A stretch of DNA of 64,000 nucleotides, taken from positions 1 to 64,000 of the forward strand of contig NZ_MLYP01000072.1 in NCBI RefSeq assembly GCF_001866645.1, in the 5' to 3' direction. A program made the translations under genes and the position numbers. Positions 26,501-33,322 of the stretch are shown here, in pieces. Under the pieces are notes generated by a model. That model was not told the DNA's origin, made no database searches, and worked only from the letters and a program-made list of their open reading frames with translations. This stretch comes from Streptomyces colonosanans (GTDB taxonomy: Bacteria; Actinomycetota; Actinomycetes; Streptomycetales; Streptomycetaceae). Numbering within the stretch: position 1 is the stretch's first letter; every line of letters begins with the position of its first letter.

Positions 26501-26754
26501 CGATCCTTGGCCGGTGACACCACCTGATAGGGGACACCGTCTGTCGCGTGGAAGGTCACCCGCAGCTGCTCATGGCGCGCCACCAGCAGGTTGAGTGCGC
26601 GTTCCAGGGCGGGCACGTCCAACGGACCGCGTAGGCGGTAGACCGAGACGACGTTGTAAGTGGTCTCTCCTGGACTCATCTGGTCCAGGAACCACAGCTG
26701 CTCCTGTCCGAAGGACAGGGGGAAGCGCGACTCGACGGCGTGCGGCGTGCTCAT
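23575..26754 (-). CDS. Single-module nonribosomal peptide synthetase (C-A-PCP)
   Basis: 1059 aa. A condensation domain (~10-440) carries an intact HHIVTDG at 143-149. The adenylation domain (~470-960) has YTSGSTGRPKGVVIEQRG (A3, ~621), NLYGPTEAS (A5), YRTGDLVRW (A7), IGRLDNQVKLRGLRIELGEI (A8) and catalytic Lys953. The PCP is at ~975-1050 with Ser1009 in FFELGGNSL. Specificity residues read by eye against GrsA are D-M-G-G-I-G-L-V-A-K, which I cannot match to a known substrate. There is no epimerase or TE domain; the TE is a separate coupled gene. ATG 26754 has a weak TGGAG upstream. A lone module with a C domain implies an acyl or aminoacyl donor made elsewhere. Confidence 0.93.
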   Translation of the reverse strand: MSTPHAVESRFPLSFGQEQLWFLDQMSPGETTYNVVSVYRLRGPLDVPALERALNLLVARHEQLRVTFHATDGVPYQVVSPAKDRPLPIRDFSAMAPEEREGALRQALETEADTPFDLAAGPISRFQLFRMGTDEHVLCLGFHHIVTDGWSGGVISREISQAYGDFTAGRAPSLPELSVGYGDHVKRQRTQRADGVWEDELKFWEERLAGLEALELPADRIRPAQPTQNGETFEVDFPAELLTKARGLANEAGVSVYMVLAATLNVVLSRYSGQDDIALGVPMLGRTDPDLEDVVGLFINMTVLRSDLSGDVTFTELLERISDTNLDMHDNQDVPFDHVVDRVQPTREAGRNPLFQIACQLLGDTTTGYSLELTGLTTESIAVAGTRSRFDLSFSFVEGAERLLLIVEFATDLYDRWRIEALVGHLQTALAAAAASPDTPVSALPLLPEAERRELLAAGRGPDFAYPTEPVHATVARIAEEHPDLVAAVCRGVEMTYGELMRRAGKLARYIRSRGVRHEDVVAIAMDRDLDALVAILGVMVSGAAYTIIDPTHPNARLNHMLQDTQTPLVITREAALGDLPDSCGWESVRIDADWDLIEAQPDDEPLEEWAAPASMVYVLYTSGSTGRPKGVVIEQRGLRMFIEAYRRSFGEWNHEDRLLQLPALTFDMSQGEIFAGLISGSTLVLVAPEDASSPESLAALMRGQRVTYAGLSPAILSVVEPGPYPDLKYIMGGAEALPAELVNKWNLPGRKFVNLYGPTEASVATTEYLCEHKEWQSSPPIGRPEFGRLHYVVDKEFNLVPVGVPGELLIGGDEGLARGYLNLPELTEEKFVPDPFLGEGRVYRTGDLVRWTRDLQIDFIGRLDNQVKLRGLRIELGEIESGLLNHPKVRMALVLLREDGGEKQLVSYYTVLGDTPPTVAELREHLGRTMPEYMVPTAWVELSEFPLTPARKINRAALPAPVSAADGAASFVAPVTATEKKVAEVFDAVLSIPQVGSDSNFFELGGNSLQAMRVVSRLNKHFGVKVNVRLLYNGATVATVATAIDALTEAKKAGAARA

Positions 26755-26837
26755 CGTCACAGAACTCCATTCGGCTGTTCGCGGAGCGGTTCCAGGAAGG
26801 CCGTGCACAGGAAGGTCGTACACGGGGGGATCGGGTC

Positions 26838-27944
26838 TCAGCGGACGGGAGGGGAGGCAACCGTGGGGGAGACAGGCCTGAGAACCTGTTCCACGCGGGT
26901 CAGCCCTTCGGCCACGGCCTTTGGGGGGCGCGCGAAGCAGATCCGGAAGCCGTCACTGGCGCCGAGCGTCTCGCCGGGCATCAGCAGTACGCCCATGTCC
27001 AGTGCCCTGCGGCACATGGCCAGCGGCTCCTCCCCGGTGGTGAGCCAGAGCCAGGCGAACGGGGTGTCCTGGGGCTCCACGAGGGTGACCGCGTCCGCGT
27101 TGCGCCGGGCGAAGTCCCTGACGAGAGCGAGCCCCTGCGTGGTGAGTTCCCGGTAGGACCCCAGATGGCGCTCGCGGTGGGCCAGTACGTCGCATGCCAG
27201 CGTCTCGCAGAGCACGGAGTTGGAGATGGTGGAGAGGAACTTGCGCTGGGCGCAGCCGTCCACCACGCTCGGCGGACCGTACAACCAGCCGACCCGCAGC
27301 CCCGGGAAGCCGTACACCTTGGACAAGCTGGACACGGAGATCACCCGGTCATCACCGAGCGCGGGTGAGCGCGAGAGATCGAGCGCGTACTCCTCGTCGA
27401 GCAACAGATAGGCACCCGTACGCGACGCCAGCGCCAGCAGGCCGCGGAGATCCGCCTCGGCGATGCGCCGACCGGTCGGATTGCACGGGCTGTTGGCCAC
27501 GATCAGCCGCACGTCGGGCCCGGCCACCGCCTCGGCGGCCTCGACGTCGAAGCTGAGGTCAGGACGGAACCCGACGAGTTCGACTCGGCAACCCAGCGCG
27601 GCCGGTACGTCCCAGGACTGCTGCCAGCCGGGCCGGAAGGAGATCACCTGGGATCCCGGAGTCAGCAGCGTCGCGTATACGAGGTACAGCGCCTGCTGAG
27701 CGCCCTGGGTGATGAGGACCGACTCGGCCGTCCCGCCGTACAGCCCGGCGACCGCGTCGCGCAGCGCGCCGAGGCCGCGGTCGTGGCCGTAGTCCAGTTC
27801 CAGGCCGGCGGGCACCACGAGGTCGTCGAAGCGACCAGGGAGCATGTTGCTGTCACCGAGGTCGATGTCGAAGCGCCCGGCGGCGTCCTCGAACACCCAC
27901 TTCTGGATCGGATAGTCGCGTGACTGGGCTGAGGAGACGGTCAC
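26838..27944 (-). CDS. PLP-dependent class I/II aminotransferase, capreomycidine-synthase-like
   Basis: 368 aa fold-type I PLP enzyme. Key elements: VLITQGAQQALYLVYATLL, NSPCNPTG with Asn155, LLLDEEYALD with Asp183, and SSLSKVYGFPGLRVGW with the Schiff-base Lys209. The overall pattern recalls VioD-type enzymes (capreomycidine synthase), which act on a beta-hydroxylated amino acid, as well as ordinary aminotransferases. It starts at GTG 27944, overlapping the DapF-like stop (GTGA). With an amino-acid oxygenase and DapF-like protein in the same operon, it probably helps make the NRPS substrate. The exact reaction is not predictable. Confidence 0.85.
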   Translation of the reverse strand: MTVSSAQSRDYPIQKWVFEDAAGRFDIDLGDSNMLPGRFDDLVVPAGLELDYGHDRGLGALRDAVAGLYGGTAESVLITQGAQQALYLVYATLLTPGSQVISFRPGWQQSWDVPAALGCRVELVGFRPDLSFDVEAAEAVAGPDVRLIVANSPCNPTGRRIAEADLRGLLALASRTGAYLLLDEEYALDLSRSPALGDDRVISVSSLSKVYGFPGLRVGWLYGPPSVVDGCAQRKFLSTISNSVLCETLACDVLAHRERHLGSYRELTTQGLALVRDFARRNADAVTLVEPQDTPFAWLWLTTGEEPLAMCRRALDMGVLLMPGETLGASDGFRICFARPPKAVAEGLTRVEQVLRPVSPTVASPPVR

Positions 27945-28849
27945 CGAGCCGCCCTCGCTGTCGTCAACCGGTCGAGCCGCGTGCGCAGGGCGGGCGCGAA
28001 GCTCCCGACGGCGACCTGCTCGGCATCCCCGGTCATGGTGACCCAGCCGTCCGCTGAGATGGTGATCTCCATACTTCCCCCAGGCATTCTGACCTCGACC
28101 CTCCCGTCGCACAGCCCGAGTTCACGGGCCGCGGACGCCGCGGCACAGGCGCTGGCGCCGGACGCCGTCACGTACCCGGCACCGCGCTCGAAGACCTCCA
28201 GTTCCATCACGTCCCGGCCCCGCATGCGCATGAACTGCACATTGGTGGCCTCGGGGAACCGGACGTGCCGGGCGATCTTCGGCCCGAGCCGCCCGGCCAG
28301 ATGCGGCGACGGCTGGTCTACCGGGACCACGGTATGGGGATTGCCGTTGTAGACGCAGGTGACGGTCAGCTGTTCGCCGTCCACCGTGAGCGGCACCCGC
28401 ACCGCCCGGCCGGAATAGGGTGTCCCGTCCTCGGTGAGCAGGGGCACATCGGCGGCGTCGAAGCTGGGCCGGCCCATACCGACCTGCACGCGCCCCGCGG
28501 CCGCGTCGAGGATCCTCACCGGGCAGTCGCCCGCGGCCGTACGAAGGGTGAACTCCCGCCCGTCGACCCAGTCACCCGGCTCCTGCGCGGCGAGGTGGAG
28601 AGCGAACATCCGCAGACCGTTGCCGCTTCTGCCGCAGTCGGATCCGTCGGAGTTGTACAGGCTGAGCGCCACCGGAACACCGGCACGGGGCTGCTCCAGC
28701 GGCCCGTACAGGATGCCGTCCGCCCCGACCCCACGGCGCCTGTCGCAGACCAGCCGGATCGCTTCGGGGCTCACGGCGAAGTCGGTGTGGCGGGGGTCGA
28801 TTACCAAGTAGTCGTTGCCTGCTGCCTGATACTTGAAGAAGTCGATCAC
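27941..28849 (-). CDS. DapF-like epimerase/isomerase with both catalytic Cys replaced by Ser
   Basis: 302 aa with the two-domain diaminopimelate epimerase fold: FFKYQAAGNDYLVID start, NSDGSDCGRSGNGLR, VYNGNPHTVV, and FERGAGYVTASGASACAAAS. In DapF the acid-base pair is two cysteines (NxDGSxxxxCGNG and ERGxGExxxCG). Here these positions are Ser75 and Ser230, and the Glu of ERGxGE is Tyr226. Substrate-backbone residues (Asn66, Asn170, Glu221-Arg222) persist. It is therefore not a housekeeping DapF. It may epimerise another amino acid, or isomerise in the manner of PhzF, which shares the fold without cysteines. GTG start at 28849. Confidence 0.85.
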   Translation of the reverse strand: MIDFFKYQAAGNDYLVIDPRHTDFAVSPEAIRLVCDRRRGVGADGILYGPLEQPRAGVPVALSLYNSDGSDCGRSGNGLRMFALHLAAQEPGDWVDGREFTLRTAAGDCPVRILDAAAGRVQVGMGRPSFDAADVPLLTEDGTPYSGRAVRVPLTVDGEQLTVTCVYNGNPHTVVPVDQPSPHLAGRLGPKIARHVRFPEATNVQFMRMRGRDVMELEVFERGAGYVTASGASACAAASAARELGLCDGRVEVRMPGGSMEITISADGWVTMTGDAEQVAVGSFAPALRTRLDRLTTARAAR

Positions 28850-28881
28850 AGTCGGTCTCCATGGGCTGCGGACGCGGCACG

Positions 28882-28919
28882 GCGCCGCCCTGGGGTGATG
28901 GAACGCCCCAGGGCGGCGC
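28882..28919 (-). terminator. Strong hairpin inside the NRPS operon
   Basis: GCGCCGCCCTGGGG (28882-28895) pairs perfectly with CCCCAGGGCGGCGC (28906-28919). It lies between the 2OG-Fe oxygenase stop (28932) and the DapF-like start (28849), so it could attenuate transcription or protect the upstream mRNA 3' end. It may set different expression for the two oxygenases versus the NRPS genes. Confidence 0.6.
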
Positions 28920-28931
28920 TGTGCCCGGGTT

Positions 28932-29618
28932 CTACTGCTCGGTGAGCGCGGCGGCGTCGTGCTCGTCGCCGTACCACTTCTCCGACCACCGGGAGAACGC
29001 GACGATCACGATGTCCCGGTGGCCCGGACCGCCGTCGGCGGAGAGCACATCGGTGACGTCGTGCGCGAGCCCCCGGTCGTCCAGCAGGACCGCCTGGCCC
29101 GGTTCGAGCGTACCGCTCCAGAAGGGCTCGTCGGCGCCGGGTTTCCAAAGACGGGTGGTGGCCCCCGCCACGTTCGCCTTGTTGAGGATTGCGATCATCA
29201 CGAACTCGTGGCCGTCGTGGTGCACGCCCTCCGGGGTGAGGGGGCCCGGCTTGTCGCTGTCGGCACGGGTCCTGTTCTGGTGGACGTTGATCTGCCAGTC
29301 CTCGGACCGGTCAAGGCCGAGCTCACGGATGCCGACCTCGATGAACGGGGTGAAGTCCACCTTGATCGGCTCATAGACGCGGCGCATGCCGCCACCGACC
29401 GGGTTGAACTTCTTGAACGTTGTGTAGTCGCGGTGGGGGAGCCGTGCGAACGACCACCCGTCGTCGCCCTGTGGGCTGAGGCGGTACTGCGAGAACCGTT
29501 TGAAGCGAGTGCCGTTGCCCATGTACTCGTCGACCGGGCAGTCGTCATAGCTTGCCAGGATGTCGGGCGGGACATCCGGCAGGTCGATGATGGTGAACCC
29601 TTCGCTGCCGAGCGGCAT
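28932..29618 (-). CDS. 2-oxoglutarate/Fe(II) amino-acid hydroxylase (PF10014-like)
   Basis: 228 aa, resembling the 2OG-Fe dioxygenase family that includes L-isoleucine dioxygenase IDO and other free amino-acid hydroxylases. The iron facial triad is His133 (or His134)-x-Asp135 in EGVHHDGHEFVMI and distal His186 in DDRGLAHDVTD. Arg201 in GHRDIVIVAFSR is the likely 2OG anchor. It would hydroxylate a free aliphatic amino acid before NRPS loading. ATG 29618 has GGAGGAGAG upstream. It follows the diiron oxygenase by 36 bp. Substrate unknown. Confidence 0.85.
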   Translation of the reverse strand: MPLGSEGFTIIDLPDVPPDILASYDDCPVDEYMGNGTRFKRFSQYRLSPQGDDGWSFARLPHRDYTTFKKFNPVGGGMRRVYEPIKVDFTPFIEVGIRELGLDRSEDWQINVHQNRTRADSDKPGPLTPEGVHHDGHEFVMIAILNKANVAGATTRLWKPGADEPFWSGTLEPGQAVLLDDRGLAHDVTDVLSADGGPGHRDIVIVAFSRWSEKWYGDEHDAAALTEQ

Positions 29619-29653
29619 GGTCTCTCCTCCGTAATGGGTGGGACGGGCGGATG

Positions 29654-30700
29654 TCAGGCGGCGGCGGACGGCATGCGCTCGTCCAGGTATGCGGCGGAGG
29701 AGTTGAGCCGCCACAGGATGCCGCGAGCGATGGCTCGGCGCATGTACGCGGATTCGGCGGCGGGCAGCACCACGTTGTGGAACCAGCCCTGGGCGTGCTG
29801 CGAGTCGATGGTGATGTGCAGCCGGTGGTAAGTGATCCCGACTTCCGGCAGGCCGAGGCGCTCCCAGGCGTGTACGACCTGGACGAACCTGTCCGGCGCC
29901 ATCCACTCGGTCATGCCCAGGAAGCCCACGGCCTCCGTGTACAGGGTGCGGTAGCGGCACAGCATGACTGCGAGGTTGCCGTTGAGCAGCGCGGTGGCGG
30001 TGAGTGAGCGCTCCAACTCGTCTTCCGAGATCTCGAATACCTCGAAGATCTTGTTGAAGAGGGTGGTGTGGACCTGGGCGTGGTCGCCGTTGCCCATCTC
30101 GTCCCAGAAGTTGGAGGCGATCTCCATCTTGGCATCGCCCGCGGTGCCCACCTGCATCAGCGCGAGCAGGTCGTCGAAGCGGCCGTCCACCACGGACTCC
30201 TGCATCACGTAGTTGCGTAAGTCGCTCTCGGTCGCCGTGTTGCGGATGAACTCGTGGTAGTAGGGGTGCTTGTAGACCCGGTGCTCACGGGCGATCTTCT
30301 TGAGCCAGGTCAGGTACTTCCGCGGCTCGGTGGGCGCCTCGTCAAGCAGCTCCGGATCGATCAGCCGGTCCTGGGCCTCCGCTGTGGCCGTCTCCAGTAG
30401 TCGGACTATCTCGTATACGAGGACCGACCCCTCGGCGTTCACCCCTTGCGGGATCTTGGTGTACAGCTGGTAGATACGGTCGAGCAGATACTGCTGGGCG
30501 TACAGGGCGTCGACGTCGCCCGCGGCCGCAGCTCTGTTGATGTCGGACACATCCTCGAGGACACGGTCGCGCTCGCTGCTCGACAGGGCGGAGTCGACCT
30601 TCTCAGGCGCGGTCCCGAGCCAATTGGTGATCTTGTCCACGGTCGACAGGGCCGATGCAGCAGATGCGGCCTGGTCCTTGGAGATGCTGACTTCCAGCAT
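29654..30700 (-). CDS. Haem-oxygenase-like diiron oxygenase (HDO; iron-containing redox enzyme)
   Basis: 348 aa, all-helical. The C-terminal two thirds carry the ligand pattern of HDO enzymes: MQESVVDGRF (Glu), NFWDEMGNGDHAQVH (Glu and His) and YHRLHITIDSQHAQGW (His, Asp, His). Members include SznF, BesC, UndA, PolF and RohS, which perform N-oxygenation, C-C cleavage, desaturation or azetidine formation on amino acids. The ~110-residue N-terminal helical extension has no assigned role. First gene of the NRPS operon; ATG 30700 with AAGGGGA upstream. Probably remodels the amino acid together with the 2OG enzyme. Confidence 0.82.
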   Translation of the reverse strand: MLEVSISKDQAASAASALSTVDKITNWLGTAPEKVDSALSSSERDRVLEDVSDINRAAAAGDVDALYAQQYLLDRIYQLYTKIPQGVNAEGSVLVYEIVRLLETATAEAQDRLIDPELLDEAPTEPRKYLTWLKKIAREHRVYKHPYYHEFIRNTATESDLRNYVMQESVVDGRFDDLLALMQVGTAGDAKMEIASNFWDEMGNGDHAQVHTTLFNKIFEVFEISEDELERSLTATALLNGNLAVMLCRYRTLYTEAVGFLGMTEWMAPDRFVQVVHAWERLGLPEVGITYHRLHITIDSQHAQGWFHNVVLPAAESAYMRRAIARGILWRLNSSAAYLDERMPSAAA

Positions 30701-31330
30701 GTGTTTTCCCCTTGGGTCACTGGATGAATCAGACTTCCGTCACGACGTGATGCACCGTCCTCCGGAAGACGGTGAAGAACAGGTTTCGTGCTCGGCGGCA
30801 TACGGCGGGTGCGCATGCGCTTCCATGGCGCGGGTCTGACACCCATCTCCAGTAGCCGGGTATGCCGTGAACGAAACACTGGTCTGCCGTCACTGCTCGC
30901 AAAGAAATTACGGAAGGGGGCGGAACGGAACGAATGCGGAGCGGCTTCACCGTCCTTTCGTCCTTCTCCTCCTTGTCAGGGGGGGCTCAACTTCCGTGCG
31001 GGTGACGGCCGGTAGCTATTCTGCTGAGCCTTACTGGACGATGTATGGATCTTGTCTGTATGACCGTCGGCCGTCACCACCGAAGCCGGGGTGGGAGAGG
31101 CGGTGGCTGATCCTGTCCCGCGAAGTGGTGCAGCCGGCCGTGGTCTGGGAAGACGCGGCTGCCAACCGCTGCAGAATCACGACCACCGATGCGAACCTCC
31201 CTGACGCATTCCTTGAGATCCCCCCACGGACAGAGATATGCGAGCCGGCCCTCCGCCACTGTGTGCCGCTGCCGGGAAGCCGCGGCGCCAGACCTCTGGG
31301 GGCGTGTCCGCAGTTCTGGTCCAGCCTCGG
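30701..31330 (-). promoter_or_regulatory. Intergenic region carrying the NRPS-operon promoter (position not resolved)
   Basis: 630 bp between the SARP regulator stop and the first biosynthetic gene. No convincing ORF is present; the long open frames on the plus strand lack family similarity. The stretch 30860-31060 is less GC-rich than its neighbours and is the likeliest promoter zone. I looked for heptameric SARP direct repeats spaced about 11 bp and found none I could defend. Confidence 0.35.
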
Positions 31331-33322
31331 TCATCGAGGCGTCGGCGTGCTCAGAGCGCGATGGCCCAGGGCATCCTGCCAGGCGCCGTTCGCCGCCGAG
31401 GACCGTGCGTTCGCAGTGCCTGACTCCAGTTGGGTCAGTCGGTCGAGAGCCTCCTTGCGGCGGGCTGGCGGCTCGCGCTCCGCGCACTCGGCGGCATAGA
31501 CGGCGATGAGACTGTTGAAGCGGTACTGCTGGTCCGGTCCCTCCTCCAACAGGTGGTGGGCCGACAGGAGCGCAAGCAGGCTTTCGGTGCTCTCATGGTC
31601 CGCCTCCGTGAGCGTCGCCGCTATATGAACCGTGAACGGACCACCGTGCAGCCCCAGATGACGGAACATCCGTGCCGCGTCCGCGGGCAGTGCCTGGTAC
31701 GACGCCTCGAAGACATTACGCATGCTGGCTGCTGCGTCGTCCTTCACCGTCAGCCGGTCGAGCCGGCCATGCTCGGCTTCGTACTGCTCGACCAACGTGG
31801 TCAGCGGTACATCGGGGTTGGCCGCCAGCCCGTCGGCGACGATACGCAGCGCCAGCGGCAGTCCTCCGCACACTGCCACCAGGCGTGCGCCGACCTCGTC
31901 CTCTCCCTCGAGCCGTCCCTCGCTGAGCCCGGTGAGTAGTTGCGCCGACTCCTCGTCGGCCAGCGGCCCGATCGTGACCAGATGAGCACCGTCGCGAGCT
32001 GCCAGCCCACTGAAGCGCTGCCGACTGGTCGCCAGGACGCAGGACGCCCCCCGAGGAATGAGTGGCCGCAGCTGATCGGCAGCGGCTACATCGTCCAGCA
32101 CCACCAGCATCCGCTGGCCATGCAGCAGGCTCCGGTAGAGGGTGGTCCTGGCGGCCAGGCCCGGGGGTATCTGCGAACTGTCGACTCCCAGGCCGACCAG
32201 GAGCTGCCCCAGGGCATCGGCGGAGCTCACGGGTCGGCCCTGCAGTCCCGTGCCGCGTAGGTCCACGTACAGCTGGCCGTCGGGGAAACAAGCGAGGAGC
32301 CGGTTCGCGAGCTCCAGCACGAACGCCGACTTGCCGACCCCGGCCAGACCATCGACCACCGCCACCGGGGTCGTCGCGCCGTGCCGCGTGCTCTCTTCGG
32401 TCAACACCGTTTCCAGGTCAGTCAGTTCTGTGTCCCGACCTAAGAACCCACGGGCTAATGGAGGTAGTTGAGCTGGCTTGAGGGGAAGGTGGAACGCGGT
32501 ATCGCGGCCCGCGAGCGGCAGCGGCGAGGTGTCGCCGGGAGGGCGCAGCTCCGGATGCCCGGAAAGGATCTGATGGTAGAGATTGCGCAGGTCGGTGCCG
32601 GGCTCGACGCCCAGCTCACGGCTCAGCAGCTGCCGGATCTCCTCGTACATCCGCAGCGCGTCGGCCTGCCGTCCGCTGCGGTACAGCGCCTGGATCAGCA
32701 GCCAGCGGAGCTTCTCCCGCAGCGGCTCCTCGGACACCGCGCCCGTCAGCTCGGCGATGACATCGGCGTGCCGTCCGACCGCCAGCATCTCAGCGGCCCA
32801 CTCCTCCACGGCGGTCAGCCGCAGGTCCCGCAGCCGGGTGCGCTCCATCGCGGCGAAAGGCCCCGGAATCCCGGAGTACGCCTCGCTGCGCCAGAGTGAT
32901 ATGGCCTGCTCGTACAGCCGCAGCGTCGAATCGACGGTGCCCACACCCCGTGACCTGCGGGCCTCGCCGAGGCTTTGGGTGAAGACCGTGGCGTCCACGT
33001 TCGCGGGGTCCAGTCGCAGGCAGTACCCGCTGGATTCGGAGGTGAGTACCGCTCCGGCCACCCTCCTGCCGCGTCCGGGCTCCAACGCCCGGCGCAGGCC
33101 GGCCACGTAGGTGTGTACGCCGTTGGCGGCCGTCTGCGGTACGGCACTGCCCCACAGGGCGTCCACGACGGTCTCGACGCCCACGACATCGTTGGCGCGG
33201 CTGGCGAGCAGGCCGAGCACGGCCCGCTGCTTGGGCGGGCCCAGTGCCACCTCCGCTTCCTTCCGCCAGGCACGCACGGGCCCTAACAGCTGTATGCGCA
33301 GTGGTGCTCCCGTGGTGGCCAC
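31331..33322 (-). CDS. AfsR/SARP-family regulator with NB-ARC ATPase domain
   Basis: 663 aa. An N-terminal OmpR-type DNA-binding domain (RIQLLGPVRAWRKEAEVALG, VVDALWGSAVPQTAANGVHT) is followed by a bacterial transcriptional activation domain (~100-245). A STAND/NB-ARC module has Walker A VDGLAGVGKSAFVLELANRL and VVLDDVAAADQLRPL. Unlike full AfsR it lacks a long TPR tail. SARPs activate antibiotic clusters; this gene lies directly upstream of the NRPS operon on the same strand and is presumably its pathway-specific activator. ATG 33322. Confidence 0.9.
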   Translation of the reverse strand: MATTGAPLRIQLLGPVRAWRKEAEVALGPPKQRAVLGLLASRANDVVGVETVVDALWGSAVPQTAANGVHTYVAGLRRALEPGRGRRVAGAVLTSESSGYCLRLDPANVDATVFTQSLGEARRSRGVGTVDSTLRLYEQAISLWRSEAYSGIPGPFAAMERTRLRDLRLTAVEEWAAEMLAVGRHADVIAELTGAVSEEPLREKLRWLLIQALYRSGRQADALRMYEEIRQLLSRELGVEPGTDLRNLYHQILSGHPELRPPGDTSPLPLAGRDTAFHLPLKPAQLPPLARGFLGRDTELTDLETVLTEESTRHGATTPVAVVDGLAGVGKSAFVLELANRLLACFPDGQLYVDLRGTGLQGRPVSSADALGQLLVGLGVDSSQIPPGLAARTTLYRSLLHGQRMLVVLDDVAAADQLRPLIPRGASCVLATSRQRFSGLAARDGAHLVTIGPLADEESAQLLTGLSEGRLEGEDEVGARLVAVCGGLPLALRIVADGLAANPDVPLTTLVEQYEAEHGRLDRLTVKDDAAASMRNVFEASYQALPADAARMFRHLGLHGGPFTVHIAATLTEADHESTESLLALLSAHHLLEEGPDQQYRFNSLIAVYAAECAEREPPARRKEALDRLTQLESGTANARSSAANGAWQDALGHRALSTPTPR

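Noticed and set aside
26838..27944. Naming the aminotransferase as a true capreomycidine synthase (VioD)
   Set aside because: The resemblance is general and the neighbouring oxygenase is not of the VioC family, so only a family-level comparison is made.
27941..28849. Annotating the DapF-like gene as housekeeping dapF
   Set aside because: Both catalytic cysteines are serine and it sits in an NRPS operon, so diaminopimelate epimerase activity is unlikely.
30701..31330. SARP-binding direct repeats for the NRPS operon
   Set aside because: No set of heptamers with about 11-bp spacing near a -10 element stood out.
30867..31499. A 210-codon plus-strand frame between the HDO and SARP genes
   Set aside because: It runs into the SARP coding region antisense and lacks motifs; likely non-coding.
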